This document shows, one piece after another, positions 32,324 to 44,300 of a DNA stretch of 64,000 nucleotides. The DNA is from Effrenium voratum (Eukaryota > Sar > Dinophyceae > Suessiales > Symbiodiniaceae): contig CAUJNA010003316.1 in assembly GCA_963377175.1 (NCBI GenBank), positions 57,501-121,500 of the forward strand. Reading direction: 5' to 3'. The first letter of the stretch is position 1. Each line of letters begins with the position of its first letter. The notes below the pieces were generated by a model. That model was given only the letters and a program-made list of their open reading frames with translations, had not been told where the DNA came from and searched no databases. Both the position numbers and the translations under genes were made by a program.

Positions 32324-35300
32324 CTAAGAGAGGCTGGGACCTGCCCTTAAGACCAAAAAACGAGGCAAGCCTGCAAACGGGAGGCCAAAAAAGTAGAAGG
32401 AAAGCGCCGAAAATAGAGGAAATAGAGGAAACCGAAAATAGAGGAAATAGAGGAAAGCGCCCAAACTAAAGGCCAAAAGAGTGGAAGGAAAGCGCCGAAC
32501 ATAGAGGAAACACATAGGAAGAAGCCCAGGTGGAGGGCCCCCAACAGTCCAAAAGAACCCTGCTTTTGAACCCTCGAAAGCTGCCCCAAACCACCGAGCC
32601 TCGTGTTGGGGACAACCGATGTGTCGACCATTTCCGGCATGAAAACAAGACACAATCGTTGCGCCAAGCCGCACCGTTGCCAGAGATCGGGCGTGCTGGC
32701 TGAAGCAAACGCCCATCACTGGGCCGCTGTGATCCTTGCCCGGCTCAATATGTGGCGTGCAATGCCATACGGGTGGCACATGCCACTAAAACCTAGGCAA
32801 GGCCTCACCTGTTGCATCATGCCAAAGCATGATCAGCCTTCTAGTCCAAAATATGAGCCACGAACAGTACGACATGTTCCGCACATGGACTTGAAAACGC
32901 TTGATTGTCCCTGGGTGTTCGTAGCAAAATTGGATATCCCGCCGATGTCTTTCTCTCCAACGCTAGACTCGGCAGAACCTTGTCAGTTTCTCATATTTTT
33001 TCTGGAAAGTCGATAAGCTGGTAGAAAAAAACGCTTTGCTCACTGTGACAGACATCTCCACCGTTTGGTGTACCCCGGTCAATCCGGTCCTTCAAGGTCA
33101 CAGCCTCCGCCAGGCTCGCTTTGGACGCAAAGTTGTAGATCTGACAGGCCCAAAAATCGATCGGCGAGTGATGATTCTGCAAACCATCCGTTGGCTTTGT
33201 GCACGTTGTTTTCCAAGAGGAAAGTAGCCTTCAAGCAGTCTGTGCACTACCTTTGCAAGGGCAGGCGAATTGCCCATCAACTCTACTTGGATGTTCAACC
33301 TAGGTAAGCAGATTGCAACCATTGTTGTAGAGGAACCTATTTACCCACTTATCACCGCGAGTCTCTTGATAACCACAGTTTGAGATGCTGTAAGGAACCT
33401 ACCCCACTGAATGTGTGTGTGTGTGTGCGTGTGTGTTTGAAACTCGGTACCCTTGTCAGCCTGGTTTTAAGCGGCAAGGAAAACCCAATTTCATGTGGGT
33501 TTGTCCAAATCCCGAGTCCACTGCAAAAAACAGTGGGATACAGAAACTACAGGTGGACTGTCAAAACCGATCCCCTCTTTTGTATGGTTGGGGAAACCAA
33601 AAAGAAACATTGTATCAGACAAAACACCAACCTCCCAACCCCCCAACCCACCCACCAACTAAGCCACCAACCAACCAACCAACCCACCAACCAAGCCACC
33701 AATCAACCTGTCAGCCTTCCTAAAGAAAGCCACAGGACATGCATCTGAAACTAGTACTTCCGCTCCAGGCCTGCACCGCCTCGGCGCCCACCGAGAGGTA
33801 CTGACCTGACAAGTTCTTAGGAGACCTATAGCAATTAACCGAACGCTTACAGGAATTTACAGGGGTTTTAACCTATTCTTTACAGAAACAGGTGTTTAAT
33901 TACAACCCCATAGTTGACCAAATGACATTGCCAACAGCCTTGGAACCAGCCTCCCTCCCGGCGAGCTGCTCAACCACTCCGAGAGGCTGTGGCAGCCCCA
34001 AAGCTTTCGTTGGCGGATCCTAAAAACCAAACAGTTTGTAGAAAAGGTTTCTGCCAAATCGTACCCACGCCTTCAGGGAGCAAAAACAAACCCGCGCGAC
34101 GACCAGGTGCGGCCTTGGGGCCACGGGCTAAAGTTCTTTGCTTATGATACTGGGTGCAAACCAAAACTCTGCGCTCCAATTCTGCAAGCCGCTGGCAAGG
34201 CGCCGGTGTCATGCTTGCCGGCAAGGCCCAACTTTCGCGGGACGGTAAAGCCATGAGCCCAATGGTATGAAACATGCGGCGTCCGAAGCTCCCCAAAGGA
34301 GTTTGCCGTGGAACCTGTTCCGGGGCCTCGTTTTGCCCTCACGGCTTGCTGAATTGAACTGCCCGGCCAGCAACCCGCTGCAACATCAACTGCCCTTTGG
34401 AACATTTAGGTCCTCCCATTGAATCACCAGACGACCCAACTGCGCACTTGAACCTGAGCTTGGCTAACAGAAGTCCCTGGATTTCCCGGGTCGGCTTAAC
34501 TCGTGGCCCTCCCAGTCCTTCACCGTTGAGCGAGACAACCCCTTCAAACATGCTCAGACACTTGAGTCACAGTCAAAACCTGGTACTTCTCTTGGTTGAA
34601 CCTGCTCAAACATGCTCGCCCAAGTGTTTGAGTCAGTCAAAACCCCATGCATTTTCTCTGGCCAATGTAACAGGACCCACCGTTTCGGCTCCCAAAAAAA
34701 GGTCTGGCGACCTCTCACCCGGCCGCGGGCCGCCTGTGGCGTCGAAGGCCACGGCGTTCACGGGGCTGCCCAGCTGCAGACTGGCGGCAGAGCGGGGGGA
34801 GGGCTGCCCCTGCGGCATGCAGCTGGTGGGAGGGGCATTGGGGACATGGGGGAGGGGGGGGGGGAAGTTTTTTTGTTTTTTGTGTTTTTTTTTTTGTGAG
34901 GAGGGCAGAGGGGAGGGGGAGGGGGGAGGGGGGGAAGGGGGGAGGGGGGGAAGGTTCGGGTTATCCTGAAAAAAATATCCTGAAAAAAATACGTTGTTAT
35001 CCTGAAAAGACCAGCCTAGAAAAAGGGTGCCCTCGCACACCCAAATGGGCGTGAGTTTGGAATGGACCCTGTGCACATCAATTGAAATGGTGAGAGTTCT
35101 CTACCAACCCATTTTTCAAGGTCCGCACAACCATTCGAAAATCACAACTGCGTCAGTGCACTCAATGGATTGGTATTGACGAGCCAACGAACTGCTGCGT
35201 GATCCATTGATCCCTATGAATTTCAACGGTCAATGCTGGAACGGACATCAGGGATCCTTACATTATACACCTGAGCATTGCCTTGTAAATGGTGGCTTCC

Positions 35301-38300
35301 CCTTATTTGGTGTTAAAAACACATTTTTCAAATGGGCAAAATATAGCTTTTAAGGAGCCCTGGACATGAACAGCATGGATTTCTGACCATTCAGCGCTGG
35401 AACATGCTGCCAACTCTGCCCCGAAACCCGTTGAAAAACCCATGCCCCCATTTCCGTCCAAAAAAAACTGTGTCCACTTCTTCGCCCGGGGACGTCAGAT
35501 TTCATCTCCGAGCTCTCCCGAAGATTTCAGGGCTTGGCCCTCCGGGGCCCCGGGCGTCTGGATGTTCAGCGGCTTCCGGAGATCCCAAAGCTTCACCTGA
35601 GTCGCACTCAAAACCGATCGGTACAGAAATGGTCGTAGTCCCAGAGCCATGCTTCAAGAAGTAAGAAGGCGGAATTCCGCAGCTATTTATGGTTGGGATC
35701 ATCCCTTGCTAACCTTCATCTACCCGGGTTTTGATTGTGGCTCACCTGCAGTCTTTGCTTCGCTTTGCGCAGACGGGACTGTTCACCTCGACTCCGGCTC
35801 CAGTGATCCGGATCCATGACTTGATGACACAATGAATACACCTCCATTCATCAGGGGTTGATTTGAATGCGGGAACTTGATTGGCGCCAAACCACAAAGG
35901 CAGTCCCCCAAAGTTTGTTGATTCGCCAACTGAATTCCCGCCACTTGCTCAGCAAAAATGAAGAATCCAGTGCACACGTTGCAAGCCATTCACTCCCTTT
36001 GCTGATGCAACAATCTTCTCCCAGCCCAGTCTGCCAAGGCGCATTTCCATCACTGGACCTGAGCAGCGGGTGCGGGCCCCACGCCCCGGTCAAGGAACAT
36101 GTTCTCCACGGAGGTGGTGCGGTGGGTTCGCTTCCCTTGAAATCAATCTCAGAGTGGCCTCTCTCCCCGAGCCGCAGTCGTAAGCCGGCATGTGTCCTTG
36201 AGACGTCCGGGGCAGTTCAGTTTCGTCGAGGCGGCACACGTCTCAAAACGCGCAAGGACGAGCCCCCCGTCTTCCAGCTCCAAGTGGCCCGGTCGCCAGG
36301 TAGTACCCGTTGCCCGAGAAGCTCAGGGCCTTTGGGCATGCGGTCCGGAGCGACCGAGTGCGACCGTGTGCCGCCGGCCAGCGGAAACTTGGGCCCCCTA
36401 AATGAGCTGTCTTCCCTTTTGGTTCCTGAAAGAAAGCCCCGGAAAAAACGAGACACCTGTTTGCTTCACCAGGAAATTCTGCCATTTCCTCCCCCACAAG
36501 CCAGGAAGCATACAAAAAGTGGCAAACGGATTGCCTTTTTGATCGCTGCACTGTGAATCGGGGAGAGCAACTCCTATGTACATTACAATGAAAAGTCATC
36601 ATAATTCGATTCAGTCGACAAGCAAGTCAAACAATGCAAACTGTAGTGAATCTCATGCCGCCATTCTTGCAGTCTGAGCTATGATGGTATGACTTCATAG
36701 GCCACTTTGGGCCAGGCCACCCTCAGAGAGTGGACATAATGACGGAGCACATACCACGGATCCGTCGGAGGCTTCTGCCACTCGATCACGGCGCTAGTCG
36801 TGGGCGAACGCTCGCGCGCAAGCTCGCGATCTTCCGAACCTGAGACACAAAGTCACTGGCCCGACACCAGAAACGACCTTGCAAGCGCCTAGCAAGTTGC
36901 TTTGGATCCCTGACACCTCTCCAGAAGCTCTCGGACAGCTTCCAGAGGCTGGAAAAGTGGCCTCCGGACCCAAGGCCTTGGCTGCAGGCTTAAGCCACAC
37001 GGGATCCTGCCCACGGCTTGCCACAAGGGCATCGCATAATTTCTGAATTCGTGGCGTCACACGGACGATTTCGCGCTATTTACAGAGTGTACATCCAGCA
37101 TCGTCCCATCTGAGACGATGGGCCGTTGGATTTATAATCCTTGGTTGATGAAACGGGGGGGCCTTGTTCCTCACAAAGTGCTTCCTTCCAGGAAACAGTT
37201 GATCTCCCCCGTCAAACTTGCTTGGCGCGCAGTGAAAGGGGAGAAATCCACAGGCAGGGCATCCAAACCCCCCAAACTCATGGTCCAGCAGGTCGACTCA
37301 AGCACAATGACGGGTTTCTCTCGGATGGATACAGCTCACGCGAGACTTTCGAGCACCAAACAACAACAACAGATTCGAGTTGTCACAGTCACCTGTATTC
37401 TGCATCTGACAAATAGCCTAGCTTTGCGAGGTCATCCATGGCAACTCAAGCGCTACGAACCATTTGCTCGAATGCGCTTTCAAGCCTTGGCATATAGTCC
37501 TCATTCAAAGTGTGGCCTTCTAGGCCGCTTAAGACCATATTCTGAAATCGGTGCACTGTCCAGTCGTACTTTGGGATGAATTCACCGTGCATGCCTCGTC
37601 CGTCACGGTTTGCCAAGCCCTTCTGCAAGTTCTCGATAGCGGCCACGTCCTCATCGTTGACCTCCATAAAGAACTTCATCCATGCCTCACACCTCTCGTG
37701 ATGCCTTGATCGCTCTGTGCAGTGATCAGCAAAGCACTGTATCTATTTTGTTGGCTCCCAGCTGCCACAACATATTCAAATCAAGGCAATACAGCAAAGA
37801 AACCATGAGACCATGAGCACAAGCACAAACATGCACCCCCTCCCAAAAAAAATGGAAAAAGTAAGAAAACTACCCCCCCCCCCCCGTGGCAGGGAAGATT
37901 ACGTACAATGTGCCGCCGCGCGCCTTCAAGAGCAGAACGGCTCATTGTTGCACATGGACTCTTTTGGTGCAATCCCAAGAGTAGAAAGGAATGTCTTGGC
38001 ATGCCCCACCCTGAAAGAACCAGCTAGTTTGTAGTAATAGAAAAAAGGGTGAGGGGTGATGAAGACCAGATGAACATCCTCTCTTTGGTTGTGAGAGAGT
38101 GTGATAAAAGCACACGGTATACCTTCGTGAAGTAGTATTAATAGAAACAAATAATGATGTCCTCCTATCTATCACTTCCATATTTTTTCTAAATTAAACG
38201 TTTGCTAGCTCACCAAGATAGAGCATGGAAATGGAAAGAGGAAAATGTTAATCAAATGATTAAAGCCACAGTAACAGATAACAGAGTTAGAGAAGATCGA

Positions 38301-41300
38301 ATGTCAGTGAGGAAGAAGTAAATAGTAAACAAATGCTGGTCAAATAAACATAAAAGGAAAGAACAATCAGAGAGATATAAAAAGGGTCTGGAGACGTAGC
38401 CTGTCCGTGAGACGTCACGTAAGCAATAATAACAGTTAAGCGTCTCTTCATTCATCACTCTATTTGGACAGGCAATATTCTGATGAGAAAACTATTAACT
38501 TCCTTCGGTCACTTCTAGCGATGAAGGGAGGCAAAAGGAAACCCCTTAAAAAGAGAAGGTGAGAAATAAACCCCAATCGATACAAATTAGTTAACATTAC
38601 TCATGAGATTCTAGTAAATAAATAGCCTTTCGTAAATAGTGTTCCGTCCTTCTCCAGCAACTTGAACTATTAATATCCTTTTCATTCTCACCTAAAACTC
38701 AAGAATATTGCACATATCTAATGATACAATAGGAAGTGAGCGAGAGATTTTGCAAGGAAATTCTAATAGAACAAAAGCAGAAAGAAGATACAACTAAATA
38801 AACTCCATGAGTAAAGACCAACAGCCTCTTCAGAGTCAAGCAAACTATCTATGGTTATAATTTGTGTTTATTCTTCATCATGCACTAATATCTTCTCCAA
38901 TATATTTGTGTAAATGGGATGAAGTGGTCACGGGGTGAATTTAAAGGCAATAATTACAGAATCGTTGTAATCTCATAGCTTACTGCGTTTTATTATCTTA
39001 TTGCGTTTTCTATCATATCCATCATTGTCCACTCTAGGTTTTTCAACTGTGTTGGAGAGGGTTCTTGATGGACAAGAATAATTTGTCTCCCAATAGACCG
39101 TTTCATTTATTAACATTCTTTCTTACTTTCATGTTCTTGGTTCTGTCATTTGCCTATTGATTTATTTATTTATGTATCTATTATGTTTCTTCATAGGCCT
39201 TTTTCGTAATTCTTACTAATCCTGATAGCCGCGAAAGACGGGAGAGCAGAAGGAGTGTTAGCCAGTTCCTCTTCTTCATATTCGTTATTACCCCCCGGGT
39301 GTTTTTCCCCCATCCAGATGCCTCCAACGTTTACAATGCGAGAGAGAGAAAGAGAGATTGGGAAGATAGATAAACAAGTAGAAAGGTTGCAAAGTGAAAG
39401 TACATGAGAATGCAACCAGCAGATGAGAGACTATGAACCTATTCTTGGTAATGATTAACTTTCTGTTCCAACCATCGTGATTTTCTTTACATCGCCAATT
39501 TTTCAACCTCACACCCAGAAGCATTTCTATACTTCTCAGATAATATTGTAAATGGAAGACAACAAAGATAGATATTCAAGCAATAAATGGGATGGTAAAC
39601 CGAAAGGCAATGATCTTAATAACGACATGTCCATCCACAAATGTTTCCTGGATGAAGTGGAAGAGATAGAAAGGGAAGGATACAAGCTCTTGGGACCACA
39701 ACCAACCTCTCTTCCTCCGTGACTTGGACAAGGAAGGACGTCAACGATGAGAAGAACCCAGTCCTTACACCATCCTATGATCTAAAACTCTATTATTGTC
39801 CTTTCATTTCCAGAAGATTATTAGCAAAAGAGAGAGACCGCTAGCATTTGCTATTAAAAAGGTTTTAAGGATTCTGTAGTCAAATCTTTATGGGTTGAAG
39901 ATGTTGGTGGGTGACATACATGGGAAAATCAGGATGCGATCGGAGGAAAAGAAAGAATCACGTTACTTCTGTTCACCCTCTCCTATCTTCTCTTCTTCTT
40001 CTTCCCAAGCATCACACGGCATAAGATTAACAGCAGCCTGTGCTTGAGGAAGAAGTCAAGAGAGGCTTCTCACTTCCCATTTTCAATCTTCAATTTCATC
40101 AAAAGGAAAGAAAGAAGTGATGGAAAGACATGGTAAGTGCCCATCCAATTCGGTATCTTCAATTAGTATTGATGGGCGCTTACCTCCTTGCCAGACGCTT
40201 TACTTCTTCATTTCCAAAACATGGCAATGTAAAAGACAAGGCAAGGAAAATGACAAGCGTTGGCTGGGCCGGGAAAGGAAAGGTCATCTTCTTCCATCTG
40301 TTTTTTTACAGAAAGAAGCGGGTTGTGGAAAGTGGCTTTCTTTTTCTACAAATAAACCAAAAATAAAGCCAATATCCCCTTCCTTCGTCCCACTTTTAGA
40401 CTGTTCCATCGTGAGTCTTTCGTAGTGACAGAACTCCAGAACGTAGTGGGGAAGGGAAAGGTAAAGATGGAACGGTTGATCTCCTTCCTATCTTCTCCCC
40501 ACTAGCGATACAGTTGGAGAAGAAGGAACGGGGGGGCTAGCTTCTCCCTCCTTCCTTCACCCCTCGATTTCTGGCATTCTTCAACGGTTGAAAAGGGAAA
40601 CAGAAGAAGGGGAAGGATGAAAGGTCCAAAAGATAGTAAAACACAAGCAAAATAATATGAGTAAGACCTACTCATAATCTTTTTTCCTTTCGGTGAGCCC
40701 CAGCGACGACCGGACAGCCAAAAGCATTCACAAAGAAAGATAGCGCAATGAATCTCAACAAGGGAAGAATAAAATAGAAAAGAACGAGGAATGTAAGTAT
40801 GGTTTTAAGATTAGAAGCATGTATTAGCACGTAATAAATTAGATAGCTTCTGTAAGCACCACCCATAATTATCTTTAGCTTTGTCATAACTGTCTCGCGC
40901 CCTTTTTATGTTGTTAGCTTGTATAAAACAGGATTTTGAAAAGAAAGGGAGGATATTACGTTTTCTACCGTAATTATTACTGCCTGCAAATGCTTTCGTC
41001 ACTTCTTGCCCATCCATAAATGCAAATAAAGGATGAGGATGGATGGACAAGAGGAAACAGGCAATGATTTGGAAGAGGCCCCAAAGACAGGCTGGAAAGG
41101 GATAGTGAGGGAATCTTCAATCATCATATCCTCCAAGTCTCACGGACAGGCTATCTGGTGTATTCTGCGTGATGTCTGGGCGGAAGATTTTCTTAATCAT
41201 TCTTTGTTCTTTCACACCTTTCCCTTTCCCTTACCTTCATCGATTGGTCTAACCTGGTATGCGATAAAATCTCTGAGATACAAATGAATCCATCCCACAA

Positions 41301-44300
41301 TCCCAGTCGCCTTTCCATGTCTTTCTATTTGTACGGTTTTCTCCATCTCTTTCTCCATCAGGTATGTGTGGTATGAAAGTTATCCAAAAGAAGCGTGTTG
41401 CAGAAGATGTCCTCTCTCCTTTACCTATCTTATGTTTATTTCTTTATCCCTGTCTTTTCCATCCTAGTTTATTGAGTTGATTGTAGGAAGAAATGGTCAG
41501 GGGAGAGAGTGAAAGATAAAGAAAGGAGTATGAATTCGAGATCCTAAAGAAAAACAAACACATGGAAATAACAGAAAAGAGAGATTCCAAATGAAAAGAT
41601 AATATGCTTTCCTCCCCATTTCCTTACCAAACTTCAACCGATTCAAAATGAAACAAACTTGACCCAAAAAAAGCCGTTAAGGGAAGGACGGTGATCAAGT
41701 TTTATCAAGTTTACAATGTTCACACCTTTACTTGTAATTTGTGTAATTCTGGACCGACTTTTTACAAACTAGCTTGTGCAATTTGCAACCCCCGAGCAAT
41801 GTTTGTTCAAATCCAGCTTGTAATTCTAAATCGGATGTTTGCTGACATTGAAACGTACTCTGGGGAATTTGCTTTCCGGGGAGATTTGGCTGGAGTTACA
41901 TTACAAGTTATACACATTTTGCAGATTAGTTTCTGAACTATGCCAAATTCCAACAAATATGGTTAACAATTAAGCATTTCACAAAATGTCGCAAGTACAT
42001 GTGCAAAAAGTGAAATTTCCAGATTTTACAAATTTTGCAATATAAAAAATCTGGCCCAAAATTACAAATTTTACAAATTTTACAAATTAATTTGTAAAAT
42101 TTGTAAAATATCAAACAATATGGCCCAAAATTACAAATTTTACAAATCTTACAAATTCTAGTCTGAGAAATTAGCTTCCAGGGGAATTTGGTAGGAATTA
42201 AAATACAAATTGTACATTTCTTTGCAAATTAATTTGTATAATTTGTAAAATATCAAAAAAATCTGGCCCAAAACTACAAATTTTACAAATTTTACAAATT
42301 CTAGTGTGAGAAATTAGCTTCCAGGGGAATTTGGTAGGAATTAAATTACAAATTTTACAATTTTTACAAATTTTACAAATTTTACAAATTAAATTGCAAA
42401 AAAATGTAAAAAAAATCAAAAAAATATGGCCCACAATTACAAATTTTACAAAATTTACAAATTAATTTGTAAAATTTGTAAAATATCAAAAAAAAAATGG
42501 CCCACAATTACAAATTTTACAAATTCTAGTCTGAGAAATTAGCTTCCAGTGGAATTTGGTAGGAATTAAATTACAAATTTTACAAATCTTACAATTTGTA
42601 CAAATTTTACAAATTAATTTGCAAAATGTGTAAAATATCAAAAAAATCTGGCCCAAAATTACAAATTTTACAAATTTTACAAATTCTAGTCTGAGAAATT
42701 AGCTTCCAGGGGCATTTGGTAGGAATTAAATTACAAATTTTACAAATTATACAAATTTTACAAATTAATTTGTACAGTTTGTAAAATTTGTAATTTTGGG
42801 CCAGATTTTTTTTTTATATTTTACAAATTTTAAAAATTAATTTGTAAAATTTGTAATTGTGGGCCATATTTTGTTTGATATTTTACAAATTTTACAAATT
42901 AATTTGTAAAATTTGTAAAATTTGTAAAATTTGTAAAAAATTGTAATTTAATTCCTACCAAATTCCACTGGAAGCTAATTTCCCAGACTAGAATTTGTAA
43001 AATTTGTAAAATTTGTAATTTTGGGCCAGATTTTTTTGATATTTTACAAATTATACAAATTAATTTGTAAAATTTGTAAAATTTGTAATTGTGGGCCATA
43101 TTTTGTTTGATATTTTACAAATTTTGCAAATTAATTTGTAAAATTTGTAAAATTTGTAATTTTGGGCCAGATTTTTTTGATATTTTACAAATTTTACAAA
43201 TTAAATTGAAAAAAAATGTAATATTTGTAAAATTTGTAAAAATTGTCATTTAATTCCTACCAAATTCCCCTGGAAGCTAATTTCTCAGACTAGAATTTGT
43301 AAAATTTGTAAAATTTGTAATTTTGGGCCATATTGTTTGATATTTTACAAATTTTACAAATTAATTTGTAAAATTTGCAAAAAAATTTGTAAAATTTGTA
43401 ATTTAATTCCTACCAAATTCCTCTGGAAGCTAATTTCTCAGACTAGAATTTGTAAAATTTGTAAAATTTGTAATTTTGGGCCAGATTTTTTTGATATTTT
43501 TCAAATTTTACAAATTAATTTGTAAAATTTGTAAAAATTGCAAAATTTGTAAAATTTGTTATTTAATTCCTACCAAATTCCACTGGAAGCTAATTTCTCA
43601 GACTAGAATTTGTAAAATTTGTAATTGTGGGCCATATGTTTTTGATATTTTACAAATTTTACAAATTAATTTGTAAAATTTGTAAAATTTGTAATTGTGG
43701 GCCATATTTTGTTGATATTTTACATTTTTTTCAATTTAATTTGTAAAATTTGTAAAATTTGTAATTTTGGACCAGTTTTTTTGATATTTTACAAATTTTA
43801 CAAATTAATTTGTAAAATTTGTAAAATTTGTAAAATTGGTAATTTCTGGCCATATTTTTTGATATTCTACAAATTTTGCAAATTAATTTGTAAAATTTGT
43901 AAAATTTGTAAAATTTGTAAAATTTGTAATTTAATTCCTACCAAATTCCCCTGGAAGCTGATTTATCAGACTAGAATTTGTAAAATTTGTAATATTTGTT
44001 ATTTTGGAGAATATTTTCTTTACCTTACAAACTAATTTGTAATATCTGCAATTTCATTCCTACCAAATTCCCCTGGAAGCCAATTTCTCAGACTAAGATT
44101 TGCAATTTTATGAAATCAATTCCTATACAAGATCTGCCTGAAAGCCAGCTCTCAGTGTGATGTTGATGCCCAGACCTCTCCCCGGCACATTATACATACT
44201 CTTCCCTCTTACCCCCCCCCCCCACCCCACCCCACACACACACACACAAAAAACAAAAAGTAGTTCGAAGACCAGCATGCACCCAACACCCGCAGAGCTG

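Larger units (their letters stand above)
37693..44289 (-). other. 6.6 kb last intron of the Rieske gene
   Basis: GT-AG intron that contains the whole AT-rich island. At 37693-38029 it is ordinary GC-rich sequence with a C11 run near 37867; 44156-44289 has a C-rich and CA run. Confidence 0.82.

Noticed and set aside
34397..34969. 190-codon plus-strand frame
   Set aside because: Antisense to PRP19 exon 23 and running into G-rich and poly-T sequence; shadow of the real gene.
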